Source: Emydura subglobosa
Lineage: Eukaryota; Chordata; Testudines; Chelidae
DNA length: 64,000 nt
Reading direction: 5' to 3'
Assembly (NCBI GenBank): GCA_007922225.1
Contig: ML680053.1
Span: 5,510,164 to 5,574,163, forward strand
In this document: one piece after another, positions 56,201-64,000 of the stretch
Layout of the letters: each line of letters starts with the position of its first letter
Position numbering within the stretch: position 1 is the first letter of the stretch
Program-made: the position numbers and the translations under genes
The notes under the pieces: generated by a model
Databases searched by the model: none
Told to the model about the DNA's origin: nothing
Seen by the model: only the letters and a program-made list of their open reading frames with translations

Positions 56201-59200
56201 ACATTAGAGAAGCAGGTTAAAAAAAAAAAAAAAAAACACCTTGCATTTCGAGCAGAAAGTGCAGGGGTTTGTGATGGTCCTTTGCTCTTGGAGAAATTCA
56301 TTCCAGTCTCAGACCCCTTGAGAAACTTCTATCTCCTGCACAGACTAGCTTTACCCTTAAAGTAGAGCGGTCCATTATGCCAGAGGAGCATCTGGCCTAT
56401 TGCAGCAGAGAAAACTAGGATTTTTAAAAGACTTGCATTTTCAGGCCTAGGCTACCAATGGCAATGATGTATGTAACCTGACTACATTCTCTGAATCCTC
56501 TCATTCTCTATCCTTGAACATACTTCCTCCCCACTACTTCGTCACAGAAACTAAAAAGGAACCTGCACAATATCAAATAAGGCATTACCTGACTGTAAAT
56601 AGTCTGCTGCAACTTTAATCCTCTTTCATGTAGCTGCAGCTATAAAAGAAAATAAAAAAATGTATTACCAAACAGGATAGTCAATTTTCATTGCTATTGT
56701 CTTTGTCATTTGATTACCACTGACTTGAATCTCATATCAATTGCTTGCTATAGTAGTGGATTCTCTTCTATATTCAACCATTTCTTGGCTTCTGCTGAAT
56801 TAAATATTCTCAGCTTATTATAATAAATAATAATCTTGACTTTGGTATAAAGTTTGTCTCCATCATAGTTGGTTTTTACATTACTGCTTCCAAAAACACC
56901 ATCTTTCTCCAGTCTGCTGAAGTGTGCTTGCCAACATGAATTCTCAATAAAATCTGTCCCGAAAACATTCTCAACTACTGACAAAGAAAAGCTGTAGAAA
57001 CTTCTCTAGCAACCAGAGACTATTTCTATATAGAATACTGTAGTTCCACATGAGTTTCTGAAATATAAATAGTAAGAGAGAATTATACATGTTCCCTATA
57101 CATGGGAAGACTATCCGGAGGAATGCTACAGGCGGCCATCTGAAAGAAAAGCATTTATCTTTTCTAGACAGGCCTCTGAAGACTACAAGCTACAAATGAA
57201 GAAAAAAATATTACTACAGTAGCAAAGAAGGTCATGGCCAAAGTTTTTGAAAGTGGCTATTGATTCTGAGTACCTCCGAAAAGTGCTTTCTTGTCTTAAA
57301 CCACAAAATGATTGAGGCTTTTGTGCTGTGATAGTAAACTGCCCTGGCAAAAAAAAAGTCTAGGTTTGGACATTCAATTTAACTATAAAAGTCACATGAA
57401 CAGGTTTAAAAAATATCTATACAGAAAGTCATTAAAATACAACAGAAGTGGATGGAAAGAGCAGCTTCTTGCAGAGGGGAATCCCAACCAGACCCAAATG
57501 AAATCCTGTATTAAATGCTGCATCTTTTTCAGAAGTTTAACAAAGGTTCATTTGAATACTCTCCACATGGAAATGGATTAACCTTACTAGCACATGCAGA
57601 ACACCAATTAACATACTTACAGAGCACTGCAAAAACACTATTTTTAATTATAAACTGTTGGATTTTTCAAGTTACTGAAGCAGCTCTTCTTCCTCCAGCA
57701 ACTTTCTGATGCTATATCCCACACGCATCAGTTGGAGTGGTCAGTATTGACCACAACCAACACTAAAGCAAGGAAAGCATATTTCTGGCTAATCAGAAGG
57801 CACCTGGTTTTGTTATATATACACACACAAAAACCTGCAGTCACTAAAATGACAAATTTCTTTAAATACTGTTAAAATATATATTTATCCTTTACTAATC
57901 TACTGTACAAGAATCTGGATATCCCCCTCACATTTGTTCAAGGCCAATTTAATTGTAATTTGGGTAACTTTAATTGTCACATTTATCAAAATGACTTAAT
58001 AAATCATCTTCATGTCTGAGTTTTTCTAGCTCAGTTTACAACCACTTATAAGTTTTCTTGAGTTATTCCTAATACACTTCAGTGTGCAGCAGCACTTACC
58101 ATAGCTTTTATTGCTGCAGTCCTAACACGAGGGTCCTGGTCATTAAAGTGGTCCCCTATTATTTTCTGGACATCTTTGGTAGCCAGGCTTTCAGTTTCTT
58201 TTGTGACACCCTTTTCCACAGATCCAAGACAGCCAATCAACTGGAGGCACTTGTTTCTGACACCATGGGAAGAGTCTGTCAGATACTGTGTAATGGGACA
58301 GAATAAGAAATGTTTTTCTTGGTATTTTATCCTTTCAAGCAGCAAACTGTTTCACATGATATTAAGTTTCCCAAAAGGGTTTTTTACAGTTACAACAGTT
58401 TTTTGGAAAAAAGTCCAATAGTAGCTTTCCTTCAAATATTTGATACTTAGCATTTTATTCTATAGAATCATAGGGTTAGAAGGGCCAACAAGGGTCATCT
58501 AGCAAAACACCCTGCCAAAATGCAGGATTTGTTGTGTCTAAACCATCCAAGACAGATGGCTATCCAGCCTCCTTTTCAAAATCATATACATCATTCCTAC
58601 AGAATAATTTCATGAAGAAGTTTAATCAGAAATTTTACACACAGTTCTCTCCATAGAAAATTGCTTTCTTCAGCAATGAATTAAAAGAAGCTGTTTCATT
58701 GGGCAATATTTTCAAAAATAGTTGCAGATGTAATGTAGGTAAAATAGTACACACTCTGAGCAGCACCCACACAAAATGAGTAACTGCTCATGCAGCAAGG
58801 ATACTTGGCACTTTCAAACAGCCTCCTCATTTTACAGGTAAGAATAAAAGTGTCAAAGCGGGAATTCAAGAGTTCCTAGTACCCAGACACACCTGTCTCA
58901 GAGTTTATATGACTTCAATCTACCTTAAAACATACCCTTAAATTTAGTAGTCCAACCAAGAATTTCTTCCTTGCAACAGATTGACACTGAAATCTCCTAT
59001 TGATTTGGTACACATACAGAAAAACAATTGTGGATATAGCTTGCCTCTCAATACAATTTGTAGAAAGAAAATCCTCCTCCATAGTATATTTTCAAGTGGT
59101 GAGTAAAATTAAGTACCATTTCATCAATCAATGAATCACCAATCTTCTATACTAATGAAACATACACCATTAAATCCTTTCCAAGACAGCATTTTAAAGA

Positions 59201-61364
59201 TTTGTTAGTACAATACAATTTCCTCTTAGATATTCTCCTCCACTAAATACTTTAGCAGAGGATTGATCATAAACCAAGAATAAGCAGCATATTTTAAAAT
59301 TAAATTGGAAGAAGGGGAGCAACTCACTGACTCAGATAATTTTTTCATTACAATATCAAAAGGGAAAGAGGTAATTATGGATAATTTATTAAGTCACATG
59401 GCAATTCATTCTGTGATTTTTAGTCAATGTGTCTACTCCATAAACAGAATGTACTTTGGTTACAGACATAATTGTAACAGGAATTGAGAATGCTCAAAAG
59501 GCTTATTGCTCAAATCAAACAGTTTATTTTTTCCCTTTAACAACAAGATAATCTTAGATATAAACAGACAGTTTTCTGAGACAAGGTGGGTGAGCTAGTG
59601 TCTTTTATTTGACCAACTTCTGCTAGTGAAGGAGACAAGCTTTCAAGCTTACACAGAGCTCCTGGTTTCTTTATCTTTACTAGGGCTATTATGTGGAATA
59701 TGAGCACTGAGGGAAAGAGTTAGCCGGTGTGGAAGTCAGATAACGTTGACTGCACAAGCTTAAAAAATAACACACTTTAAATGCTGCAAATTAATGTCAG
59801 CTAACATTACCTATGAATTTTGTGCTCATTCACTTCCTTTGTCTTTTTAAATACAAAGGACAAATGTGATCTAGCAGATTGAGGACAGGCCTACAAGTTA
59901 AGAGAATCTGGATGTATGTAGCACCAATGGGGTCCTAGGTGAAATGCAGACATGTAGGAAGACACTGTCCATACCCAAATTTAAGATAGTTCCATCCATC
60001 TGGCTTTTCCATGCCGAGTAACCCCATCAGGACAACTTTTAACCATATTTGTAAATCCGTACATGAACAGGGTTATGTAAGGGGAAAGTATGAAAACTGA
60101 GATGAATACAATTCTGACAGGAAAGGTCCTACCTGCTATTTTGGGGCTTCAAAGAGTCTCCTTAATTCAGATTTAGAGATTTGAAGGGTTTCAGTGTTTT
60201 TTTATTATGTAGATATTTTACATTGCAGACCATAAAGATGCTGATAACATCAATGAAGCATATTTAAAATGTAAAGTCAAACTCTCCTCCCACCTGTATG
60301 CATGCAACTTCCTTTGATTTCAACAACGGCTGCATGAGTATCTGAAAGCAGAATTTGGCCTTTAAAGCGTATTTACTTCATTAGTAAGACTATATTACCT
60401 TGCAGGCTACATCTACCAGTCTCATTCTGACAGCTGGGTTCTCTGTGAGTTTCATCCCAACCACCAACAGGGTATCCAGGAGCTGAGCAAGTACTTGGTG
60501 GGACTCTGTCAAGCAAAACAATGAAAGGTTCCATAACTCTTTACTAATTTCCTGAGCCTACTGAGTTACAAATAAATTGATATACCACTGTACATATTAT
60601 ATAAATGGTGTTCTCAAGGGGTGGAATTTCCAAAAGTGCCCAAGTTCCATTGATTGTCAATTGAGCTTGTGCTTCTAAATCCCCCTGATGACCTGCATCC
60701 CCACCAAAAAATGGTTTTTAGCTAAAGTGCTCAGAGGGATGAAATTCTTTTAAAATTACAACAGACTTTGTTATAGTAAGAAATGGGGGATAATTTGTCT
60801 TTCACCCTCTTATTTAAACAGCGGAATGATGCTCTTGTGCAAATTAAAAACAAACTTCTTGATCCTGCAGCTTGGGTGAGGCAAGATTCCATTACAGCAT
60901 TGCAAACAAGGCTGCCTCCCAAAACTGAGCAGTTAGGAAACAATGGCTTTGGCTCTGTAATTTTAAAGCAGGCACACTCTCTGTACTGTTTGTTGCTCTA
61001 CAATTAAGTTATAACACAACAGTGATGCTGAAAGATTTTTTGCCAAGAATGTCATGATAGGGTTTTCCACTGGTCATAAAAATAGAGAAGGGGGGGGCGG
61101 GGAAGTGTTCCCTCTGAGCAATAATCCCCAAGTGTATACTTTGGCTGTTTGTGTTCACATAGGAGTCTTGCCACAGTCCATAGATGTAAGTCTAGTCTAG
61201 AGGATTCTGGCTTGATTTCAAATTTGGTCTGAGAAGTGTGACTTACTCTCATTTTGAAGTGTGTTAATGGCATCATCCATAATGCAATCCGGAGAAAATC
61301 CAGCTGTCTTTGATAGCAAACCCAGCAAGGAAGCAATCTTCAATCTCACAGAGGCATCATTCTC
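23036..61364 (-). CDS. INTS4: INTS4, Integrator complex subunit 4 (21 exons, N-terminal exons outside the window)
   Basis: INTS4 is a nuclear scaffold of Integrator. With INTS9 and INTS11 it forms the cleavage module that processes snRNA 3' ends and cuts nascent RNA at paused polymerase II genes. In transcript order the exons are 61364-61247, 60505-60399, 58285-58100, 56639-56589, 55632-55544, 55220-55100, 54527-54456, 53576-53402, 51111-50906, 48882-48740, 47617-47502, 46001-45868, 44870-44713, 40908-40815, 37754-37674, 32960-32830, 31614-31555, 27985-27826, 27561-27418, 26588-26468 and 23229-23036. Lengths sum to 2661 bases, 886 codons plus TGA, and every junction keeps frame. The protein matches human INTS4, as I remember it, nearly throughout: N-terminal HEAT-type helices, a helical middle and a beta-rich C-terminal domain ending [10 protein letters not shown]. 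About 83 residues are missing at the N terminus. One intron uses a GC donor (after 50906). The region upstream of the final conserved motif is divergent. Confidence 0.97.
23592..24530. repeat. Composite repeat region, hAT-like left end plus GC-rich body
   Basis: It begins cagtgtttctcaaactttt, a hAT MITE-type terminus, followed by aagtaccccctgac. A second repeat-like block starts near 23955 (catggccatccctagggggtgcgg). 24081-24460 is GC-rich and opens several ORFs by composition. No matching right terminus was found. Confidence 0.4.
24545..26095 (-). mobile_element. CR1 LINE 3' part, interrupted by a hAT element
   Basis: Read from 26095 downward on - it gives CR1 reverse transcriptase, then at 25027-24629 [34 protein letters not shown] and a 3' end ending ggttctatgattcta at about 24545. 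A 357-bp hAT copy (25612-25968) splits it. Frameshifts are present. Confidence 0.9.
25612..25968. mobile_element. hAT-type non-autonomous transposon with perfect 8-bp target duplication
   Basis: The ends are cagcggttctcaacc and ccagttgagaacccg. TTTTATAC flanks both sides (25604-25611 and 25969-25976). It includes gtaccacttgacctgactgt-type internal palindromes. Same family as 12324-12764. Confidence 0.92.
26468..26588 (-). CDS. INTS4: INTS4 exon (probably exon 22)
   Basis: [40 protein letters not shown] plus one base. Acceptor ccatag, donor CAG|gtaagg. Confidence 0.96.
27418..27561 (-). CDS. INTS4: INTS4 exon (probably exon 21), start of C-terminal beta-rich domain
   Basis: Forty-eight codons: [46 protein letters not shown]. 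Donor CAG|gtaacg. This region belongs to the C-terminal domain involved in INTS9/INTS11 assembly. Confidence 0.96.
27826..27985 (-). CDS. INTS4: INTS4 exon (probably exon 20)
   Basis: [20 protein letters not shown] through [17 protein letters not shown] to LHLPLPEQ. Acceptor aagcacag, donor CAG|gtcagt. The acceptor lies about 120 bases from the end of a DIRS-like retrotransposon remnant. Confidence 0.95.
28090..30480 (-). mobile_element. DIRS-like retrotransposon remnant (gag and RT, no recombinase seen)
   Basis: On the - strand, a gag-like region at 30449-30219 ([14 protein letters not shown]) and 29660-29394 ([20 protein letters not shown]) precedes reverse transcriptase. RT shows [34 protein letters not shown] (29000-28750) and [15 protein letters not shown] with YFDDWL (about 28623-28606). 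The RT style is that of DIRS elements of reptiles. RNase H is only hinted at and the tyrosine recombinase is absent. Many frame breaks. Lies in the intron between INTS4 exons at 31555 and 27985. Confidence 0.7.
31555..31614 (-). CDS. INTS4: INTS4 exon (probably exon 19)
   Basis: Sixty bases: [20 protein letters not shown] with split codons at both ends (AG|gtgagt). Matches the human segment around GLDPLFGMCEKFL. The next intron contains the DIRS-like element. Confidence 0.94.
31953..32250. mobile_element. MITE with GGGTATGTCTACACT end
   Basis: Starts gggtatgtctacactggggc, contains caagtacgtacctagc and ggtatgtctcatca, and ends accttccagctccaatgcatacg. The body resembles the element at 17649-17929. 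Confidence 0.65.
32830..32960 (-). CDS. INTS4: INTS4 exon (probably exon 18)
   Basis: [17 protein letters not shown] through [19 protein letters not shown] to TARTTR plus two bases. Acceptor attgtag, donor GG|gtaaga. Confidence 0.95.
33353..33415. repeat. Two-copy tandem repeat, period 34
   Basis: caagagataagcagaaaaca followed by gcagcccca occurs twice, starting at 33353 and 33387. Confidence 0.9.
34669..35121. mobile_element. MITE with GCGTCTACA / TGTTGACGC ends
   Basis: Begins tgcgtctacaatgcacgc and ends gcatagtgttgacgcagcc, forming inverted termini. The inner ctatttttagcaatat recalls other MITEs in the window. A CR1 element starts about 110 bases further on. Confidence 0.55.
35230..37195 (+). 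mobile_element. CR1 LINE, 3' half
   Basis: The + strand gives [19 protein letters not shown], then [44 protein letters not shown] and [11 protein letters not shown], in broken frames. It ends ggtcccttccagctctatat and ttctgtgatttta, the CR1 3' terminus. It is antisense to INTS4. Interrupted by stops. Confidence 0.92.
37674..37754 (-). CDS. INTS4: INTS4 exon (probably exon 17)
   Basis: Twenty-seven codons, [17 protein letters not shown] to SAAAKQ. Acceptor ttatag, donor CAG|gtgagt. Phase 0 at both ends. Confidence 0.95.
39095..39225 (-). repeat. CORE-SINE/MIR-type SINE fragment
   Basis: The + strand has cacttatatagtgcatcttc, taatcttcacaacatccctgg and tattcctgttttacagataaag, the complement of a CORE-SINE. 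Confidence 0.65.
39880..40610 (+). mobile_element. Possible solo LTR of an endogenous retrovirus
   Basis: A TATA-like box (tataaatattc, about 40125) precedes an AATAAA (about 40433) by roughly 310 bases, followed by ttgtgctttgttctctgtgtg and a C-rich stretch, the usual layout of a retroviral LTR. Exact TG/CA ends and a target duplication were not found. No viral coding sequence is adjacent. Confidence 0.35.
40815..40908 (-). CDS. INTS4: INTS4 exon (probably exon 16)
   Basis: [20 protein letters not shown] to CQLLLIK. Acceptor ctccag, donor AAG|gttagg. Helical middle region of INTS4. Confidence 0.95.
41532..41806. mobile_element. Possible MITE with CTACA-type ends
   Basis: Starts gggcacatctacaacac and ends gtttgtgtagacaagc, forming degenerate inverted termini. 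Confidence 0.4.
42480..42660 (-). repeat. CORE-SINE/MIR-type SINE
   Basis: The + strand has ccccactgtacagacagag, aaactgaggtacagata and a tail ctccaaccactagga. This is the complement of a MIR/CORE body plus tRNA-related region. Confidence 0.7.
43774..44184. mobile_element. hAT-type MITE with perfect 8-bp target duplication
   Basis: The ends cagtgactctcaacc and ggttgagaaccactg are inverted repeats. GTACAGGG flanks both sides (43766-43773 and 44185-44192). The 411-bp element is in the INTS4 intron between exons 44713 and 40908. Confidence 0.93.
44640..44706 (-). repeat. SINE fragment next to an INTS4 donor site
   Basis: ttagctcttattttcatcac and agatctcaaagcgcttaaaag match the end of reptile CORE-SINEs. 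It stops about 7 bases from the exon edge at 44713. Confidence 0.55.
44713..44870 (-). CDS. INTS4: INTS4 exon (probably exon 15)
   Basis: [47 protein letters not shown] plus two bases of an arginine codon. Donor CG|gtgagg. A SINE fragment begins only about 7 bases past the donor. Confidence 0.95.
45055..45430 (-). repeat. CORE-SINE split by a small insertion
   Basis: The SINE body (aaaacagggatagtgaagc, gtgactttgccaagatcac) is followed after an insert at about 45193-45352 by the SINE tail (aactcaggagtcctgcctcc, agtagactacactgcttctc). The insert has inverted ends, ggtgaaattctcccc and gggtgaatttcacc. Confidence 0.6.
45462..45621. mobile_element. Short hAT-like element with 8-bp target duplication
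   Basis: The element begins ctgggcccccac and ends cttgggccctg. CTCTCAGA flanks both sides (45454-45461 and 45622-45629). Length 160 bases, GC-rich. Confidence 0.8.
45868..46001 (-). CDS. INTS4: INTS4 exon (probably exon 14)
   Basis: [21 protein letters not shown] to [12 protein letters not shown]. Acceptor caatag, donor AGA|gtaagt. Exits in phase 0. Confidence 0.95.
47160..47345. mobile_element. Inverted pair of Penelope-like 3' tails
   Basis: The left arm (taatatctttttttggacca, acttctgttcgtgagagaga, caagctttcga) is the complement of the right arm (aaaagcttgtctctctcacc, aacagaagttggtccaataa, aaagatatt). The same tail ends the Penelope-like element at 9150-9282 and recurs at 59577-59670. The right arm continues to gtctctctaatatcctggga. 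Confidence 0.75.
47470..47491. repeat. (CA)n microsatellite next to an INTS4 donor
   Basis: About 11 CA units with one interruption. On the INTS4 transcript it reads (TG)n from about 11 bases after the donor at 47501. Confidence 0.9.
47502..47617 (-). CDS. INTS4: INTS4 exon (probably exon 13)
   Basis: [20 protein letters not shown] to PEPDMDDPA plus one base. The donor CCT|gtatct is weak and is followed on the transcript by a (TG)n tract (see 47470-47491). Confidence 0.94.
48740..48882 (-). CDS. INTS4: INTS4 exon (probably exon 12)
   Basis: [19 protein letters not shown] through [19 protein letters not shown] to SIWK (lysine codon split). Acceptor tttttag, donor AA|gtaagt. Its acceptor pairs with the GC donor at 50905-50904. 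Confidence 0.95.
48921..48940. repeat. (AT)n microsatellite
   Basis: About ten AT dinucleotides, roughly 40 bases upstream of the acceptor of the INTS4 exon at 48882 on the transcript. Confidence 0.85.
48941..50905. other. INTS4 intron, mostly unrecognised
   Basis: Contains a (TTTA)n stretch near 49920-49945, a poly(T) tract near 50091-50107, and a possible old interspersed repeat at about 49960-50440 that I cannot name. No exon was recognised. Confidence 0.45.
50906..51111 (-). CDS. INTS4: INTS4 exon (probably exon 11), followed by a GC donor
   Basis: [17 protein letters not shown] through [20 protein letters not shown] to LDTVLAVLE. The next residue in the family, D, opens the following exon, so the donor is GAG|GCAAGT, a GC-AG intron. 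It has strong complementarity to U1 outside position +2. Confidence 0.95.
51112..53401. other. INTS4 intron, mostly unrecognised
   Basis: A poly(A) run lies near 51343-51358 and a MIR-type SINE at 52650-52770. Nothing else was identified. Confidence 0.5.
52650..52770 (-). repeat. CORE-SINE/MIR-type SINE fragment
   Basis: The + strand has aaccctctcaaaagccccatg, aattcacagatggggaag and ctggggcaaagaggtgaagtg. Confidence 0.75.
53402..53576 (-). CDS. INTS4: INTS4 exon (probably exon 10)
   Basis: [16 protein letters not shown] through [18 protein letters not shown] to HGLEDEMY plus one base. This charged linker inside the HEAT array is almost identical to human as remembered. Donor ATG|gtaagt. Confidence 0.96.
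53940..54170 (-). repeat. CORE-SINE/MIR-type SINE
   Basis: The + strand has ggatctcaatacactttaaa, atccttgtgagatgcaggtg, gtagatggaaaaattgagcc, cccaaggtcactaaatg and a tail gagtcccaattctaaccgc. Confidence 0.75.
54456..54527 (-). CDS. INTS4: INTS4 exon (probably exon 9)
   Basis: Twenty-four codons, [16 protein letters not shown] to MSDLR. Acceptor cccccag; the donor CGG|gtttgt is weaker than average. Phase 0 at both ends. Confidence 0.93.
55100..55220 (-). CDS. INTS4: INTS4 exon (probably exon 8)
   Basis: Encodes [19 protein letters not shown] through [15 protein letters not shown]. The last part is a HEAT-type helix with its conserved arginine. Donor TTG|gtaagt. Confidence 0.95.
55544..55632 (-). 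CDS. INTS4: INTS4 exon (probably exon 7)
   Basis: [19 protein letters not shown] to SQLYAE, plus two bases. HEAT-type helix pair. Acceptor tttcag, donor GAG|AG|gtatgt. Confidence 0.93.
56589..56639 (-). CDS. INTS4: INTS4 exon (probably exon 6), 17-codon microexon-like
   Basis: Fifty-one bases encoding [17 protein letters not shown] between acceptor ttatag and donor CAG|gtaatg. Phase 0 at both ends, so skipping it would not shift the frame. Confidence 0.92.
58100..58285 (-). CDS. INTS4: INTS4 exon (probably exon 5), HEAT repeats
   Basis: Sixty-two codons, [16 protein letters not shown] through [18 protein letters not shown] to IKAM. Two HEAT-type units are visible ([14 protein letters not shown] and [12 protein letters not shown]). 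Donor ATG|gtaagt. Confidence 0.96.
58465..58585 (-). mobile_element. CR1 LINE 3' end fragment
   Basis: tagaatcatagggttagaag, ggtcatctag, tgccaaaatgcaggatttgt and aaaccatccaagacagatgg match the CR1 3' end at 24545-24660. Confidence 0.88.
58815..58910 (-). repeat. CORE-SINE fragment
   Basis: attttacaggtaagaataaaag, then caagagttcctagtacccag, resembles the centre and tail of the other SINE copies but lacks the middle. Confidence 0.45.
59577..59670 (-). mobile_element. Penelope-like 3' tail fragment
   Basis: gagacaaggtgggtgagcta, ttttatttgaccaacttctg, gagacaagctttcaagctta and cacagagctcctgg match the tails at 9150-9282 and 47160-47345. Confidence 0.8.
60399..60505 (-). CDS. INTS4: INTS4 exon (probably exon 4)
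   Basis: Completes a lysine codon split by the intron, then [13 protein letters not shown] to LVDVACK. The donor is AAG|gtaata. Length 107 bases; exits in phase 0. Confidence 0.93.
61247..61364 (-). CDS. INTS4: INTS4 exon (probably exon 3)
   Basis: Begins [15 protein letters not shown] after acceptor cgtag and ends ..INTLQNE plus one base before gtaagt. It encodes HEAT-type helices. It is the first INTS4 exon visible; entry phase is 0. Confidence 0.94.
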
Positions 61365-64000
61365 CTACGGATGAAAGAAATTATGGTCTCCTCTGCTCTC
61401 TTTTCAGTTTAAAAATCATAAAATAGTGAAACACAGGCCAGGACTCACATACAGCACAAAACCATGGATATCAAGTCTGCAGCAACCTCCTCCCCCTCCC
61501 CAATTACAGCAGCACAGCAATGCCAAATTCAATGGCATATTGAGATGTCCGTGGCAGCTTGCAGAGCATTCTAAAGGTTCTTTTACTGAATATGAAACGT
61601 GCATTCTATCAGTGCATTACTTATTTTGATATTAAATTCAGATGGCTTAAATGGTTTCAGTTTTATATTGTACATTCCTAGTTTTCAGCATGCAGTCGAG
61701 TTTTCTATTAACAACACAAATGTATTCTAACAATTGTTGATGGAAAGAGGGAGGATTTTAGAAGGTGGCTAGAGGGAGTTGAGGGTTTTGGCACCCAGAA
61801 AGTATCAAAAAGGAGTTTGGGGTTTAGCACAAAACAAGCAATTGAGGCTTTTAGCATTGGGATGGATGTATCTCTGCTCACAAACAAAGAAAAAAGCTGC
61901 CTCATTGCATCCAAAAATAATGGGAAGTGTATTAGTTATGGATTTCTGCCAATTTACACAGCAGTGAAAGTTATTGATGATAATCATATTGCCATCATTT
62001 GGAGTCAGAATTAACATGCCATTTAAATTAGTAGGAGCAGTCCATATCTTTCCGAATTCCTGATTCAGGATGTCTGCAGTGCTAGGAAGACGACTACGCA
62101 TCCAGCCACATTCAGAAATGTTCCCTACCATAAGGATGTATCCAACTTAGACCGTGGAAACAAGCTCTGTAACAAGGGTTACATTACATGGCCAAGCAAT
62201 CGTGAGGCCCTGAACATCGGAACTGCAACAGAATCACACATTAATGGTTCACATGGTTAAATGTTCTGCCTACAACTGTTACCAATAGCAGAGGCATCTA
62301 CTCCATAATGCAATATGCCAATGGATAGCAATTTCTTCATAATTCTAGCTGGAGAGCAACCTATGCTCTGAAGAATGAAGTTTTAGTGCTCTGGCAATAT
62401 GTTGCAGAACTAAACTATTTACATCAGTAATGTGAGGCACCAATTTCCACAGAATATATTACATGCTTACACAAATTTTCAGTGTCTCTCATGTTCTTGT
62501 ATTAAAAGGATATCATTAATCTGGATTTAAATGCAATTAACAATTTCTAATTTCATTTTTGAAACCTTACATCAATGAGTCTTGCAATTTTATTTTAAAT
62601 ATAAAAAGATTTTAGCAGCGTTTCTCTGTTCCTCCTCCTGGCCCTAAACAGCGGATTAGGGAAACTTATCCTACACCCTTACCTCATTGACCAGTACAGA
62701 GGTAAGAGGAGGAACCTCCAGTTCCCAAACGCCACATGCCAAGTGGATGAGTCAGGAAAAGGCTTCAAGAGTCAGCTCAGTTGCAAATAACTCAGTGCTC
62801 CTAAGGGCCAAATTTTCAAAAGATTACAGCTCCCATTTAGACACCTAAATAAGTGACCAGATTCTAGAAGAGCACACACAGCATGTTGGGCGCCCAGCTC
62901 TTTGGAAACTCTGGCCATACACATCACAATGGAAACTGTTAGGTCTGAATACTTTTGAAAATCTGGCTCCAATTGTGGATGTGGAGCACTTGAAATATCA
63001 AGCCCCATGTGTAGATTTAACCAGGTATGTTATCTTGTGTTATCTTTACAGAATTTCATCGCCTTTTTGTTGCCCAACTATAATTAGATGTTGGCTTGTG
63101 GCTCCTACCAAGTTGTCAGCATGACATGATCTTCTGTTGGACAATGCATGGGTAACACCCCTGAAGTATGATATCCAATCCTATTCTAAGGAATGATAAT
63201 TATTCTTCCCAGACATATTTTCATGTAATTGTTGCTTCTGAAAGATGAGCAAGAGAAATTCACATTATAGTAAATCTTTCCCAACGGCTTTCCTGGGACA
63301 TGACCAGGATATGTTGGGTTCCGTATGTTATGCATTCCTTCAGTTTGTTGGAAAGTCTTATTAGGAAAAGAAGTTTCCATCAAGATTTTAGTGAAGAGTA
63401 AGGGGAAAGCCACCAAATAGTCTCGATCAGCATCCCAATGCAGGAGAAGTGTAGAAATAAATCAATATGGCTTAAAAATCTTAGACTGAATTCAATATGG
63501 TATAGACAAAAGTAAAAAGTGAGAGACCATAGAAGGAAGCATATTGAGTTACCACCCTGGTATGATTATTAATGCTTTTAAGGACACTGTGGGAACAAGC
63601 TACCTCCGTGCACACACACAAAAAGAGGACAAGAAACAGTCTTCAACCTAGCATCTTGAAAAGGGAGTAATAGCAATTATAACAGGGAGCTCCCACATAA
63701 TTTGATAAAAAACCAGAAAGGAATTCAAGAAATTAAATCCCAAAAAGATCATTCTGAATTTCATACCTTGGCAGGTATCAGGTTAATTGGCTGAAAATGA
63801 CCAAAGCAATTCCCCTTGTAACTTCATCAACAGCGGGAGTAATGATTACTTAAAAAGGGAACTATCATGGGGATGTTCAGAAGCAAAGTTTCAGTTTGCA
63901 GGACAGATCTATTATTTACAATAAGGTTTGGATTTATAGAACAGATCTGAAACAGGACTGGGGCTCTTGAGATCAGAGTGGCTGACCTGGAGGAGCTAAA
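61365..64000 (-). other. INTS4: INTS4 intron upstream of the first visible exon
   Basis: The two missing upstream INTS4 exons were looked for on the - strand and not found. A diverged relative of the 20362 palindromic MITE lies at about 62799-62972 (gggccaaattttcaaaag to gaatacttttgaaaatctggc). The rest is unrecognised. Confidence 0.55.

Overview
The window is a piece of a vertebrate nuclear chromosome, most likely from a non-avian sauropsid and probably a turtle. It has long introns, many decayed transposons and no operon-like gene packing. Frequent CR1 LINEs, CORE-SINE/MIR-type SINEs, PIF/Harbinger and hAT DNA transposons, a Penelope-like element and a DIRS-like element occur together, which fits turtles well. 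The species cannot be fixed from the sequence alone.

Two protein-coding genes are supported, arranged tail to tail. AAMDC (Mth938-domain protein) is on the + strand. Its three coding exons (886-1017, 14134-14229, 15160-15300) give a complete 122-residue protein; only its upstream non-coding exon and promoter lie outside the window. INTS4 (Integrator complex subunit 4) is on the - strand. Twenty-one coding exons run from 61364 down to the stop codon at 23036 and encode 886 residues in one continuous reading frame. About 83 N-terminal residues (comparison with human from memory) and the promoter lie beyond position 64000. AAMDC next to INTS4 in convergent orientation is also the human 11q14 arrangement, recalled rather than searched.

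Layout. 1-868 is AAMDC intron sequence. 1018-14133 is a large AAMDC intron full of transposons: a Harbinger element with transposase and Myb/SANT genes, a CR1 fragment, and a Penelope-like element carrying a second Harbinger and two hAT insertions, one of which contains a 100-N assembly gap. 15301-23035 is the intergenic region plus the probable 3' UTRs of both genes. 23036-61364 is INTS4, whose introns hold CR1, DIRS-like, hAT, LTR-like and SINE sequences. 61365-64000 is INTS4 intron with no recognised exon.

The two genes are not known to act together. INTS4 is a scaffold of the Integrator RNA-cleavage module. AAMDC is a small cytosolic protein of poorly defined role. I see no undescribed biological system here. 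The most informative features are the nested transposon block with readable target-site duplications, a GC-AG intron in INTS4, an inverted pair of Penelope-type tails, and a hairpin flanked by 15-bp direct repeats in the probable INTS4 3' UTR.
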